Shown: one piece after another, positions 15,641 to 24,736 of the stretch | How positions within the stretch are numbered: position 1 is the stretch's first letter | How the letters are laid out: each line of letters begins with the position of its first letter | Virus record (IMG/VR): IMGVR_UViG_3300045107_000868 | Location: 1 to 41,282 of that record | Reading direction: 5' to 3' (one strand) | DNA: 41,282 bases | Source: a virus | Translations under genes and position numbers: made by a program | Notes under the pieces: model-generated | What the model was told of the DNA's origin: nothing | Seen by the model: the letters and a program-made list of their open reading frames with translations, nothing else | Database searches by the model: none

Positions 15641-16254
15641 GCGCGAACCGCAAGCTAAACAATAGAAAACAAAACATTTAGCCTATCTTTCCGTCTTCCC
15701 CTTAAAACGACTCGGCAAACCGGCAAGAGCCAATAACTCTAAAACTATCAATGAGATACAAAGAAGTTCGCGCAGTACGCGCCTTTGAGAATTGAACGAT
15801 CCACCTTTTGACCCTTGTTTCGTCTCTCCTTAGGGGGAAGAGAGAGATAGAGCCTCGTCATGACCGGTTCTATTTTTAAAATGCGCGAACTGCGCGAACC
15901 AAAGTAGAAAGTATTGATTCCAAAAGGTTTAAATACACTTCGCAGAATATCAAAGATCGAAAACAACTCGTTTTAAACCAAAGACAAACTATGCTTAAAG
16001 TCAATAAAATGAGTTATTTGCGTTTCGGTTCGCGCAAGAAAAAAGACCCGGTTCGCGATGTCCGACCGACCCGGCTTGGGTCCTTCCCCCGGCCCCCCGT
16101 CAATGCGGGTGTCGCGCGACCCCATGAAGGGTCTAGTTAGTGCATTTTTGACACTTTCATCATAAAAAGGGCTGGCGTCGGCGAGGCCTCGACCGTAGAA
16201 TGCCCCTCGCCTACCGCTCCCACCCGCCAATCCGGCTTCGGCCAATCGTGCGCG
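15641..16254. other. Noncoding AT-rich region with repeated GCGCGAAC sites
   Basis: There is no convincing gene in about 610 bp. The octamer GCGCGAAC or its complement occurs at 15641-15648, 15766-15773, 15883-15890, 15892-15899 and 16028-16035, with a 7/8 match at 16051-16058. The sites at 15883-15900 are a tandem pair with a 9-bp period. The same 18-bp composite occurs inverted at 15765-15782 with 16 of 18 identities. The region separates the immunity-like unit from the packaging genes. It could be a replication origin, a multi-site operator for late transcription, or a packaging-start region. A GC-rich stretch (16081-16140) and an isolated TTGACA (16148) are also present. Confidence 0.6.
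15765..15900. repeat. Inverted pair of tandem TGCGCGAAC repeats
   Basis: The plus-strand block 15883-15900 (GCGCGAACTGCGCGAACC) and the minus-strand block 15782-15765 match at 16 of 18 positions and face each other about 100 bp apart. Further single copies lie on both sides. The spacing and orientation are those of binding sites for a dimeric or oligomeric protein. Confidence 0.65.
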
Positions 16255-16875
16255 GTGGAAATGAGTCGTCTCACCACTCTCGAAAAACGTCTCACGAATA
16301 GAGAGAAACGTCTCGCCGTCGAACGGGCGCTGCTGTCAGCTCCAACCCGGTCGAACCGTGCCATTGCGCGTGAGTGCCACGTTGACGAGGGGACGGTTCG
16401 AAAAATCCGGAAAAAATTGGAGGAGACTGCGGAAATTCCGCAGTTGGAAGAAAGATTTTCCGTAAAAGGCTACACGCTCACCGTAAAGCGGATCGGTCGC
16501 CGCCCGGCAACCCCGGACAAGGAAGACCTTGTCGAGGTTCGCCGAAAACTCTTCGCGATGGCGAAAATCAAAGGGGTCGGTCGGCTACTGTCGCCTTCGA
16601 TTCGCTGGCTGACTCACGAAATCAAACGCACGCCTGAAAACGACCGCCGGGAAATTCTGAAAGCGGTTCGGGAAGGCGCGTTCACATTGTTTGATCTGGA
16701 GTCTGATCTGCCCTGGTTTCACCCCGACGAACTTTTCGAAATTGTCGAACAGTTAGTCGCCGAGGGTCTGCTTATTGAGACCAGGCAAAGCGCCGTCAAA
16801 GTTCAAGGAAAACGTCCGACCGACGCTGGCGCGTTCGGCGGCCCGACCGTGTCGATGTACCAGGTGAAACGATGA
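16255..16875 (+). CDS. Helix-turn-helix protein at the head of the packaging operon
   Basis: This protein has 206 residues from a GTG; an ATG two codons later is equally possible, and neither has a clear Shine-Dalgarno. Residues about 30-55 (SNRAIARECHVDEGTVRKIRKKLE) form a resolvase/ParB-like helix-turn-helix. The C-terminal part (about 140-180, with WFHPDELFEIVEQLVAEGLL) resembles a winged helix. It directly follows the region of repeated GCGCGAAC sites and overlaps the next gene (ATGA). It may be a late-gene regulator or the protein that binds those sites. A terminase small subunit is less likely because a separate one is present downstream. Confidence 0.6.
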   Translation: MEMSRLTTLEKRLTNREKRLAVERALLSAPTRSNRAIARECHVDEGTVRKIRKKLEETAEIPQLEERFSVKGYTLTVKRIGRRPATPDKEDLVEVRRKLFAMAKIKGVGRLLSPSIRWLTHEIKRTPENDRREILKAVREGAFTLFDLESDLPWFHPDELFEIVEQLVAEGLLIETRQSAVKVQGKRPTDAGAFGGPTVSMYQVKR

Positions 16876-17471
16876 ATATTGAAAACGCGGACGTTTTTAT
16901 TTCCGACGTGAAGAAACAAGTCGCTTTTGGCACGGCGGCCGCGCTCACGGCCACGGCCAAAGAGGCGCAGAAGGCAGTCGTCGGCCAGTTGTTCGATACG
17001 TTCACGATTCGCGGGACCTGGTATCTCCAGTCAAACGAATTCGGGATCCGAATCAAGCCGGCGGACAAACGGGACGACCCGCCAGTTGCCGAGGTCAAAA
17101 CCGCCGCGGACTGGCTTTTGCTTCACGAAACCGGTGGCGTCAAACAGGCTGACGGCGGACGGGTAGCGGTGCCGCAACAGGTCGTTTCCTCGCGCACTGC
17201 CAAAATCCCGGCGTCGGCGAGGCCTCGGGCGCTCGCAAAAGCGTTCGTGCTTCCGACCTCGTCCGGGCCGGCCTTGTTCAAGCGGCTGAAAAGCCCGAGC
17301 GAGAAGGTCAAAGGGCCCGACAAGCGGCTACTTTTGCTCTACACCCTCGAAAACTCCGTGACGATTCGGAAACAGCCGGTTTTCTTTCCGACAGTCAAGA
17401 AAGTGTACGACGAACGGTTTCAGGAGAACCTTGGAAAATGGCTCGACAAAGCGTTTCGAACAGCCCGGTAA
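16872..17471 (+). CDS. Phage structural protein, tail-completion-like
   Basis: This 199-residue protein starts at the ATG overlapping the previous stop. The N-terminal part (KKQVAFGTAAALTATAKEAQKAVVGQL followed by FTIRGTWY) resembles phage minor tail or tail-completion proteins of the gpZ/HK97-gp10 type, in which a helix precedes an alpha/beta sandwich. Its position before the terminase small subunit is unusual for such a protein. It is coupled to the HTH gene upstream and overlaps the small terminase downstream by 34 bp. The assignment rests on N-terminal resemblance only. Confidence 0.5.
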   Translation: MNIENADVFISDVKKQVAFGTAAALTATAKEAQKAVVGQLFDTFTIRGTWYLQSNEFGIRIKPADKRDDPPVAEVKTAADWLLLHETGGVKQADGGRVAVPQQVVSSRTAKIPASARPRALAKAFVLPTSSGPALFKRLKSPSEKVKGPDKRLLLLYTLENSVTIRKQPVFFPTVKKVYDERFQENLGKWLDKAFRTAR

Positions 17472-18037
17472 AAGCCCCGAAAAAAGTGGCAAAACCGGCC
17501 AAAACCGTCGAAAAATCCGCGAGAAAACGCGCGGTTGTCGCAAAACCGCCAGATTTGGGCGAGATGGCGGCATCGATTGCGACGTTGGCCCGTTTGACCG
17601 ATCTCGACCGGGCGACGGTGAAAAAACGCCTGGTTCACGCCGAGATCATTCCGCTCGAAGAGCACGCCAAGGAAACGCTCTACAAGCTGGGCGAGGCGCT
17701 CCCGGCACTCTTCAACGGCGGGCAGAAAATGGAAGAGGCCAAAATCAGGAAGACGGTCGTCGAGGCCCAGATGACCGAGCTGGTCTACGGACAAAAGAAA
17801 AAGGAGCTGCTTCCAGTCGCCGACTTCAAAGCGGCGATGATCGATTTTTTCCGGGCGATGGACAGCCGTCTGGTCAGTACCTATCCAACGCGGGCGTCGC
17901 AACGAATTCGAGCGGCGAAGACGGTGAAACAAACGGTGGAAATTCTCCAACACGATATGAAAGCGATCCTCGATGAGCTCCGAAATGACCTTCCAGGTTT
18001 TGTCCGACGCCATACGGGTAGCGATACCAGGGCGTGA
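17438..18037 (+). CDS. Terminase small subunit (Nu1/DUF1441-like)
   Basis: This 199-residue protein has a basic, unstructured N-terminus (about 1-40). A winged-helix-like domain (about 42-80) contains IATLARLTDLDRATVKKRLV, the DNA-recognition segment of Nu1/DUF1441 proteins. A coiled-coil C-terminus for oligomerisation follows. It would bind the packaging start and recruit the large subunit. The ATG lies inside the previous gene with GGAG upstream, and it overlaps the terminase large subunit gene by 65 bp, an arrangement typical of lambda-type terminase pairs. Confidence 0.8.
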   Translation: MARQSVSNSPVKAPKKVAKPAKTVEKSARKRAVVAKPPDLGEMAASIATLARLTDLDRATVKKRLVHAEIIPLEEHAKETLYKLGEALPALFNGGQKMEEAKIRKTVVEAQMTELVYGQKKKELLPVADFKAAMIDFFRAMDSRLVSTYPTRASQRIRAAKTVKQTVEILQHDMKAILDELRNDLPGFVRRHTGSDTRA

Positions 18038-19829
18038 GCCGATTGTGCTCTGGGCGGCGGACAATATTCACCTCGACACCACGAACGCGGCGGCCGGGAA
18101 GTATCAGCCGGATTTTGCGCCGTATCAGATCGGAATCCTGATGGCGTTTCAGGACCCGGCGACTGAGGAGATCGTTCTGTTTTGCTCGTCTCAGGTCGGG
18201 AAGACATTGCTGGCGCTCATCATGATTGCGTACGCCATGGCGAACGACCCGGGGCCGATCATGATGGTCCAGCCGACCGAGACGGCCGCCGCGGAATGGT
18301 CCACACAGAAACTTGTCCCGATTCTTCGAAGCTCGCAGGCGCTCGCGTCTGTCGTCTACGAAGCGAAGATGAGGGATTCGGAAAACGCCAAACTTTCGAA
18401 GTCGTTCCTCGGCGGATTTATGGCCATTGCCAGCGCCACGTCGGCGACCCAGCTTTCCGGAAAGTCGATTCGGTTTTTGTTCCTCGACGAGCTGGATCTT
18501 TTTCCGTTGGACGTTGGCGGCGAAGGCGACCCGGTGAAGCTGGCGGAAAAACGCACGACGACGTTTGCCGGTCGGCGCAAAAAGGTGAAGCTGAGCACGC
18601 CGCGGCTCAAACCCAGTCGCATCGAGCAAGCCTACGAGGCCACGGACCGCCGGCGCTTTCTTGTGCCCTGCCCGCACTGCGACGAACCGTTTGCGCTTGA
18701 ATTCGAGCACCTGAAATGGGACGACGGCGAGCCCTCGACGGCCTACATGGTCTGCCCGACCTGCGCGGCCGTCATCGAGGCGGACGAAAAAGCGGGAATG
18801 CTTCAGCGAGGAAAATGGGTCGCGCAGGCGCCGTTCAAAGGGAAAGCCGGGTTCTTTTTGAATGAGCTGTACTCGCCGTTTGTCGAGTGGTCGGAAGTCG
18901 TCGAAAACTTCCTCGAAAGTAAAAACGACCCGAAGAAATTGAAAACGTTCGTCAACCTTTCTCTCGCCCAGTCCTGGGAAGAAAAAGGAGAAAAAGTGGA
19001 ATTCGGTGATTTGTCGGAACGGTGTGAACCGTACGAATCAGACGTCCCGGCGGGCGTGGCGGTACTGACAACCGGCGTGGACGTTCAGGACGACCGGCTT
19101 GAAGTACAGACCATCGGGTTCACAAAAGACCTGGAGTCTTTCGTCATCGATTACTCGATTTTTCAGGGCGACCCGAGCGCCCCGGACACGGACGTCTGGA
19201 ACGACCTTCGAGAGTATCTTTTGCGCGACTGGTACGCTCCCGACGGAGTCCACCGCATCGCCGCCATGGGGATTGACTCAGGTGGGCACTCTACCCAAGA
19301 AGTCTACAAGTTTGCTGCGGCGAACCGTGGCCGACGGGTGTTTGCGCTAAAGGGCTGGAACCAGCCGGGCAAACCGATTTCCGGTAAACCATCGCGTTCC
19401 GGGGACAACCGATTTCCGTTCTATATGGTCGGGACGGAAGGCATCAAAGACAAAATCGTTTCGATGCTCGCCATCACTGAGCCAGGCCCCGGCTACGTCC
19501 ATTTCCCGTTGTCGGTCAAAGAGGAGTACTTCAAACAACTCCGTTCCGAAAAGCCGGTGACGCAGTGGCATCGAGGACAGCCGTCTCGTCGATGGCAAAA
19601 AATCCGGAGCGGCGCCCGGACCGAGGCCCTCGACACATTCGTTTATAGCCTCGCCGCGCTCCACATCGTTCACCCGAATTTTGAGCGGATTCGGTCGAGA
19701 ATCCTTCCCTTGCCGGATGAATCCGAGGACCTCGCGCCGGTCCAGACTCCGCCTGCCCAGCCAAAATCCAAAAACTGGGATCCGCTCGACCAGGGCGGTT
19801 TTGACCCGTACTCCTCGCAGGATTGGTGA
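17973..19829 (+). CDS. Terminase large subunit, GpA family
   Basis: This 618-residue packaging motor and nuclease has the ATPase signature CSSQVGKT at 71-78 (a GpA-type variant Walker A), Walker B FLFLDE with D172-E173, and CPHC/CPTC cysteine pairs at about 232-260. The nuclease acidic residues include D370 in TGVDVQDD and D435 in MGIDSGG. The length fits gpA proteins. The ATG lies inside the small subunit gene. GpA-type terminases usually cut at cos sites, so cohesive ends are expected, though no cos site could be identified here. Confidence 0.95.
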   Translation: MSSEMTFQVLSDAIRVAIPGREPIVLWAADNIHLDTTNAAAGKYQPDFAPYQIGILMAFQDPATEEIVLFCSSQVGKTLLALIMIAYAMANDPGPIMMVQPTETAAAEWSTQKLVPILRSSQALASVVYEAKMRDSENAKLSKSFLGGFMAIASATSATQLSGKSIRFLFLDELDLFPLDVGGEGDPVKLAEKRTTTFAGRRKKVKLSTPRLKPSRIEQAYEATDRRRFLVPCPHCDEPFALEFEHLKWDDGEPSTAYMVCPTCAAVIEADEKAGMLQRGKWVAQAPFKGKAGFFLNELYSPFVEWSEVVENFLESKNDPKKLKTFVNLSLAQSWEEKGEKVEFGDLSERCEPYESDVPAGVAVLTTGVDVQDDRLEVQTIGFTKDLESFVIDYSIFQGDPSAPDTDVWNDLREYLLRDWYAPDGVHRIAAMGIDSGGHSTQEVYKFAAANRGRRVFALKGWNQPGKPISGKPSRSGDNRFPFYMVGTEGIKDKIVSMLAITEPGPGYVHFPLSVKEEYFKQLRSEKPVTQWHRGQPSRRWQKIRSGARTEALDTFVYSLAALHIVHPNFERIRSRILPLPDESEDLAPVQTPPAQPKSKNWDPLDQGGFDPYSSQDW

Positions 19830-19870
19830 CACCCTCCGCGTGCCCGCGCTGGCCTCAATAGGCTCGCGGT

Positions 19871-20419
19871 ATGCCAGAGCCGACTGAACTCACCGCAGGT
19901 ACAACTGCCAAATGGACCAAATCGCTCCCGGAGTATCCGGCGGGCGAGTGGACGCTCGTCTACGCCCTGCGCTCCGCCAACGACAAACTCGACGTCACGG
20001 CCACCGCGAACGGCACGGATTACGACGTGACGATTACGGCGACCGAGTCCGACACCCTGTCTGCCGGCCGCTACGCCTGGCAGGCGGTCGTGTCGAAGGG
20101 CGCCGAGACCTTCCTTGCCGACCAGGGATTCTTGACGGTGAAAAAGCTTTTGTCGGCGGCGGACACCTTCGACCCGCGCACGCAGAACGAGAGAAACCTC
20201 GACGCGCTCGACGCGGTGATTGCCGGGAAGGCCTCGGCGGACGTCTTAGAATACACGATCAACGGTCGCCAGCTCCGCCGCTACCCGATCAAGGATTTGA
20301 TTGCGCTGCGCAATCACTACGCGGCGCTGGTTGCAGCCGAAAAAGCGGCTCTTCGAAACAAACAGGGCGGCGGGGTGATGCGGTCGATTGATTTCGTTTT
20401 TGACGGAGGTGATCTGTGA
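19871..20419 (+). CDS. Conserved head-module protein, unknown role
   Basis: This 182-residue protein starts with a beta-rich domain (about 1-95), patterned LTAGTTAKWTKSLPEYPAGEWTLVYALR, and ends with a helical domain containing YTINGRQLRRYPIKDLIALRNHYAA, which resembles gpW-type head-joining helices. I recall the same layout from genes between terminase and portal in other lambda-like phages. Its stop overlaps the portal GTG (GTGA). A role in head assembly or connector formation is likely from position. Confidence 0.6.
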   Translation: MPEPTELTAGTTAKWTKSLPEYPAGEWTLVYALRSANDKLDVTATANGTDYDVTITATESDTLSAGRYAWQAVVSKGAETFLADQGFLTVKKLLSAADTFDPRTQNERNLDALDAVIAGKASADVLEYTINGRQLRRYPIKDLIALRNHYAALVAAEKAALRNKQGGGVMRSIDFVFDGGDL

Positions 20420-21924
20420 GCCTCCGGACCGCATTCGCGTCGTTTTTCCGCAACCTCGGCAACCGGATTGCCGCCGATCCGAATGTGGATGCCTACCGGT
20501 CGTTCGTGGCGTCGCGCTCAAACCGGATCACCGCCGACTGGCCGCTTTACACGTCAATTCTCGAATCCGAGCAACAGGCGTCGCTCCGGCAACTGCGCCA
20601 CCGGTCGCGATGGCTGGCCCGGAACAATGACTACGTGAAGCAATTTATCCGGCTCGTCCAGGACAACGTGGTCGGGACCGGTTTGACATTGCAGGTCAAA
20701 GCCGAAACGTCAGCCGGAAAACTCGACTCGGCAACGAATCGCGCGGTCGAAAACGCCTGGTGGGAATGGGGAAAGAAAAAAAACGCTTCCCTGAACGGTC
20801 GGATGACATTTCTGGACGTGTGCCGGCTGGCGGTCGGGAAAATGGCCACCGAAGGCGAATCGCTGATTGAACTCGTCCCGACGAGCAAAAACGATTTCGG
20901 ATTTGCGCTCAAATTGCACGGAGCGGATGCCCTCGACGAATCTCACAACGTCAGGCTTTCGAACGGCAACCGGGTCGTGATGGGTGTCGAAATCGACTCG
21001 GACGACCGGACGGTTGCCTACTGGCTGACCCATCCGAACGATTTGCGGTTTGCGATGCGCGAGGAACGGTCGGTGCAGCGCACGCGCGTTCCGGCGGAGC
21101 AGATGGTCCACCTGTTTGTCCCGGAGTCGGAATCCGCTGTTCGGGGCGTTCCCTGGCTTCACACGGCGATGATGCGGCTCAGGATGTTGGGCGCATACGA
21201 AGAGGCCGAGCTGGTCGCGGCCCGGATCGGTGCTTCAAAGATGGGCGCGTACCGCAAGGCGACACCCGACCTCGACGACGACCAGAAAGACGGCAAGTTG
21301 CTCGCCAAAGTCGCCGCCGGCCAGCTCATCGAGCTGCCGCCGGGCGTCGAAATCCAGGCGCTCAACTGGGATCACCCGAATTCCGGATACGACAAATTCA
21401 TTGTTGCCGTTTTGCATGGGATCGCCGCCGGAATGGGTGTCTCATACGAGGCCCTGACCGGTGACCTCAAAGGTGTGAATTTTTCGAGCATCCGCGCCGG
21501 AAAACAAACCGAGCGTGATGTGTGGCGGGCCTGCCAGCAGCACCTGATCGATCACCTGTGCGATCCGGTTTACGAGGCGTGGTTCCCCGAGGCCGTCCTT
21601 TCCGGAAAAATTCAGCTTGCCCCGCGCAAACTCGCCGCCGCCCGGATGCCGGTCTGGCGCCCGCGCGGCTGGGACTACGTCAACCCGGTGGACGAGGTCA
21701 ACGCGGCGATCACGGCAATTCACAACGGACTTTCGACAATCACTGACGAAGTGGCGAAACGCGGCTACGACGTCGAGGAAATCGCCGCGACCCGCGAGCG
21801 CGAAATCGAGCTTTTCGCTTCGAAAAACGTTCCACTTGCAGCCCCAAAATCCGCTCCGGCGGCACTCTCGACGGACACCCAAAACGTGCCCGACGGGAAT
21901 CCCGCACAATCCGGTACGCCATGA
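20416..21924 (+). CDS. Portal protein, lambda gpB-like
   Basis: This 502-residue protein matches the lambda-type portal family: an N-terminal region with RHRSRWLARNNDYVKQFIRLVQDNVVG, a core with HLFVPESESAVRGVPWL, and the family-typical ending part with MGVSYEALTGDLKGVNFSSIRAG. It forms the ring at the head vertex through which DNA passes. The GTG start is coupled to the previous gene, and the stop overlaps the capsid-protease start (ATGA). Confidence 0.95.
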   Translation: MSLRTAFASFFRNLGNRIAADPNVDAYRSFVASRSNRITADWPLYTSILESEQQASLRQLRHRSRWLARNNDYVKQFIRLVQDNVVGTGLTLQVKAETSAGKLDSATNRAVENAWWEWGKKKNASLNGRMTFLDVCRLAVGKMATEGESLIELVPTSKNDFGFALKLHGADALDESHNVRLSNGNRVVMGVEIDSDDRTVAYWLTHPNDLRFAMREERSVQRTRVPAEQMVHLFVPESESAVRGVPWLHTAMMRLRMLGAYEEAELVAARIGASKMGAYRKATPDLDDDQKDGKLLAKVAAGQLIELPPGVEIQALNWDHPNSGYDKFIVAVLHGIAAGMGVSYEALTGDLKGVNFSSIRAGKQTERDVWRACQQHLIDHLCDPVYEAWFPEAVLSGKIQLAPRKLAAARMPVWRPRGWDYVNPVDEVNAAITAIHNGLSTITDEVAKRGYDVEEIAATREREIELFASKNVPLAAPKSAPAALSTDTQNVPDGNPAQSGTP

Positions 21925-23915
21925 CCATGAATCGTGAAAACCGCATCGGCTTCGACGCCCAAAACAACCCCATCATGTTCCGCCGAGACGCGCAAATCGT
22001 GGCGGGAAGCATTCGCTCGGTCCGGGCAAGCGAAGCGGCGGCAACGCCGAATCTTGTGTTCGAACTGTCGTTTTCGTCCGATACGCCGATTCGGCGCTAT
22101 AGCTGGTGGACCGATTCTTACTACTACGAAATTTTGGATCACAGCGAGGACGCTGTGGATCTTGCCTATCTCCAGGCGACCGGCGCTGTTTTGCGCAATC
22201 ACGACTCCGAGGACCTCGTCGGTGTCATCGAACGGGCCTGGATCGAAAACGGCAAATGCAAAGCCCAGGTGCGTCTCGCCTCTGACGAGGCCGCGCTCGC
22301 TCTCCGCATCGAAGAGGGCATCGTTCGAAACGTGAGCGTCGGCTACAACGAAGAAGCCTGGGTTCTGGAATCCGAAGTCGATGGCGTGAGGACCTACCGG
22401 ATCACGAAATGGGTTCCGCGCGAAATTTCCTTTGTCTCGATGCCGGCCGACGAAACGGTCGGCGTCGGACGTTCCCTTCAACCCGTACACCCTATCGAGG
22501 AACGAGCCATGCGAAATGCAAATACCGCTCCAGGAGCGGGAATCACCGAGACGGCTCAGCCGAGTGTCACGCCCGAGCAGGAGCGTCGCGCGGCCGTTCG
22601 TCAGGAAATCCGAGAATTTGCGGAAGCCGTCGGCGAGAGCGATCTCGTCCCGGACTTTCTGCTCGACGAGCGGGATCTGAACGAGCACTCGCTCGACCGG
22701 TTCCGCAATCACGCGCGGTCCGTGCGGTCGCAGCGTCAGGCGGCACAGCCGGCGACGCCGACGGCGGTCCGGGCCGAACAGCGCGCGGTCACCGAGCCGA
22801 CGTTCTCGACGCGCTCGCGGATGTTCCGCGGCTCGAACGACTGGCGCGAAAACTCCAAGCGGGCGCTCGGATTTGCCCGCTTTTTGCAGTCCCAGTTCAT
22901 GCAGGGCGAAGCCCAGGCCCGCGCCCATCGGTACTGCGTCGAGAACGGCATTCTCGCCACCCGCTCCATGACGGAGTCCTCGGGCGATTTCTCGGTGCTG
23001 TTGCCGCCGGAATTCCTGCCCGATTTCATCGACAACGTCGAGCAGTACGGCGCGCTGCGCTCGAATTGCCGTGTCCGCAACATCACGAGCGAGAGCGCGA
23101 TCATTCGCACGAAATCGCGCGGGATGAAATTCTACCCCGCCGGCGAAATCGAGCAGGTTTCGGACTCCCAGCTCAAATACGCGCCCAACAGCGTCGATCC
23201 GAAAAAGTGGGTTGCGCTCGCGGAAATGTCGAGCGAACTCGACGAAGATTCGTCGATCTCCATGGCCGACGACATCATGGACGATCTGGCCTACGCGCAG
23301 GCGGTCACCGAAGACGAAACCGGTTTCCTCGGCGATGGTAGCGGCTCGTACAACAAGATCGTCGGCATCCTCAAGAAGCTCCGCAACCCGGAACTCAAGG
23401 GGACGGACCCGACCATTGCAAACGTCGCCGGCCTCTACGTCGGCTCTGGCAACGCCTACAGCGAGCTGACGCTGGACGATTTTCTTGGCTTGGTCGGCAC
23501 GCTTCCGGAATACGCCGACCGCAACGCCAAGTGGTACGTCTCGCGTTCGTTCGCGATGAACGTGATGACGCGCATCGCGCTCGCCGCCGGCGGGGTGACG
23601 GGCAACGAAATCGTCGATGGCGTCGCGCGGCGGTTTCTCGGCTACCCGATCGTCATCGTCCACGCCATGCCGAAGGTCGAGGCCAACAGCCAGATCTGCG
23701 CGGTGTTTGGCGACATGTTCCGGGCGGCCCAGCTCATCGACCGGAAACGCGTCGAAATCACCAGCTCGGCTCACGTCAAGTTCAAGGAAGGGGCGGTCGT
23801 CATCCGCGCGGAAACGCGGTGGGATTTCCTCGTTCCGGACGCCGGGAACGTGACCGCGACCGCTTCGGCCCGCAAACCCGGCCCGCTGGTCGGATTGATC
23901 ACCGCCGCCAGCTAA
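21921..23915 (+). CDS. Prohead protease fused to major capsid protein
   Basis: This 664-residue protein has two parts. Residues about 20-180 form an HK97-type prohead protease: His94 in LRNHDSEDLVG and Ser139 in NVSVGY mark its catalytic residues. From about 290 on there is an HK97-fold capsid protein (SSGDFSVLLPPEFLPDFIDNVEQ, RKRVEITSSAHVKFKEGAVVIRA). The region between (about 200-290) is helical and probably acts as the scaffold that the protease removes. A second in-frame ATG with a good Shine-Dalgarno occurs at residue 197, see the internal start feature. Protease-capsid fusions are known in phages. Confidence 0.9.
   Translation: MTMNRENRIGFDAQNNPIMFRRDAQIVAGSIRSVRASEAAATPNLVFELSFSSDTPIRRYSWWTDSYYYEILDHSEDAVDLAYLQATGAVLRNHDSEDLVGVIERAWIENGKCKAQVRLASDEAALALRIEEGIVRNVSVGYNEEAWVLESEVDGVRTYRITKWVPREISFVSMPADETVGVGRSLQPVHPIEERAMRNANTAPGAGITETAQPSVTPEQERRAAVRQEIREFAEAVGESDLVPDFLLDERDLNEHSLDRFRNHARSVRSQRQAAQPATPTAVRAEQRAVTEPTFSTRSRMFRGSNDWRENSKRALGFARFLQSQFMQGEAQARAHRYCVENGILATRSMTESSGDFSVLLPPEFLPDFIDNVEQYGALRSNCRVRNITSESAIIRTKSRGMKFYPAGEIEQVSDSQLKYAPNSVDPKKWVALAEMSSELDEDSSISMADDIMDDLAYAQAVTEDETGFLGDGSGSYNKIVGILKKLRNPELKGTDPTIANVAGLYVGSGNAYSELTLDDFLGLVGTLPEYADRNAKWYVSRSFAMNVMTRIALAAGGVTGNEIVDGVARRFLGYPIVIVHAMPKVEANSQICAVFGDMFRAAQLIDRKRVEITSSAHVKFKEGAVVIRAETRWDFLVPDAGNVTATASARKPGPLVGLITAAS
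22497..22511 (+). promoter_or_regulatory. Internal ribosome binding site and ATG in the capsid gene
   Basis: GAGGA (22497-22501) lies seven bases before an in-frame ATG (22509-22511), at the junction between the protease domain and the scaffold/capsid part. Translation from it would give a 468-residue product lacking the protease. It is the best Shine-Dalgarno in the gene. Confidence 0.6.
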
Positions 23916-23939
23916 TTCGCTGAGGGTGAATGATTCCAC

Positions 23940-23960
23940 GGGGACGCTGGTTGCGTCCCC
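23940..23960 (+). other. Perfect hairpin between capsid and decoration-type genes
   Basis: GGGGACGC (23940-23947) and GCGTCCCC (23953-23960) form an 8-bp stem with a TGGTT loop. The following bases are TTCTCC, too weak for a full terminator. It may lower transcription of the downstream genes or protect the 3' end of the capsid mRNA. Confidence 0.5.
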
Positions 23961-23980
23961 TTCTCCACCGCGAGGTCATC

Positions 23981-24421
23981 ATGAAAAGTCCGATTTTTCG
24001 TTCGAAATTTGTCGAGGTGTTGTCGCCTGCCACGCTCGACAACGCATCCGGCACGACGCCGGTGATTGACACGCTCGGATACGAGTTTTTGACCGTTCTC
24101 GTGCGGCTGAACTCGACCGACATTGCCCTGTCTGCGCTCAAGCTCCAGCAGTCGGATTCCGATTCGAGCGGTTTCACCGACATCACCGGACACGTCTACG
24201 GCGCGACCGGCGCGCCGGCGCTTCCGACCGCGACCGACGACAACAATTTTTATGCGTTCTTCGTCGATCTGCGCGGAAAGAAACGCTACGTCGATCTCGT
24301 TGTCACCGCTGGCGACGGCTCGGTCGGCGCGGCGCTCTACGCGGTCGGAATCCTTGCGCAGGGCGAGATCGCTCAGTTCGACGCGGGGTCGCGCGGCCTG
24401 GCTGCGTACACCGCCGCGTAA
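23981..24421 (+). CDS. Small head protein, decoration-type
   Basis: This 146-residue protein starts at an ATG preceded by GCGAGG; a longer frame opening at 23930 overlaps a hairpin and is not preferred. The sequence (TPVIDTLGYEFLTVLVRL, then LKLQQSDSDSSGFTDITG) is strand-rich and follows the capsid gene, the usual place for head decoration or head-completion proteins. I recall similar small proteins in this position in other lambda-like prophages. The precise structural role is unknown. Confidence 0.6.
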   Translation: MKSPIFRSKFVEVLSPATLDNASGTTPVIDTLGYEFLTVLVRLNSTDIALSALKLQQSDSDSSGFTDITGHVYGATGAPALPTATDDNNFYAFFVDLRGKKRYVDLVVTAGDGSVGAALYAVGILAQGEIAQFDAGSRGLAAYTAA

Positions 24422-24433
24422 CGGGAGGGCTTC

Positions 24434-24736
24434 GTGGCTTTTACCGAGAATCTGGGAGCGTTTTTCGACCAGGCGGGGTTCGCGGTAGAGGCCACGATCA
24501 CCCCGCCAGATGGCGCGCCCAGGACAATCTCGGCGATTCCCGACAGCTACGCCCAACAGGCTTCGGTTATGGGCACGGAGACAAGCGACGACGTGCCCAC
24601 CTTGGTCTGCAAAACGGGCGACCTGACCGGAGTTGGCCGCAACGCCAAAGTCGAGTTTTCCGGGCGAGTGTTCAGGGTTTTGCGACGACTGGACGACCTG
24701 ACCGGAGTCACGACTCTTTTTCTGGAATTCAGATAA
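24434..24736 (+). CDS. Head-tail joining protein, gpFII-like
   Basis: This 100-residue beta-rich protein contains the pattern AFFDQAGFAVEATITPPDG at the start and GRVFRVLRRLDDLTGVTTLFLEFR at the end, which fits small phage head-tail joining proteins of the gpFII type. The position between head and tail genes agrees. Its TAA overlaps the next ATG (TAATG). Confidence 0.65.
   Translation: MAFTENLGAFFDQAGFAVEATITPPDGAPRTISAIPDSYAQQASVMGTETSDDVPTLVCKTGDLTGVGRNAKVEFSGRVFRVLRRLDDLTGVTTLFLEFR

Noticed and set aside
16081-16140. cos site
   Set aside because: The GC-rich stretch before the packaging genes is in the right area for a GpA-type terminase, but no diagnostic sequence or symmetric nick site is visible.
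16148-16153. TTGACA as a late promoter -35
   Set aside because: No acceptable -10 is found 15-19 bp downstream, so the hexamer alone is not enough.
21765-23939. 724-residue leftward open frame
   Set aside because: It is antisense to the protease-capsid gene. The protein is a low-information, Arg/Asp/Val-rich shadow produced by GC-rich codons.
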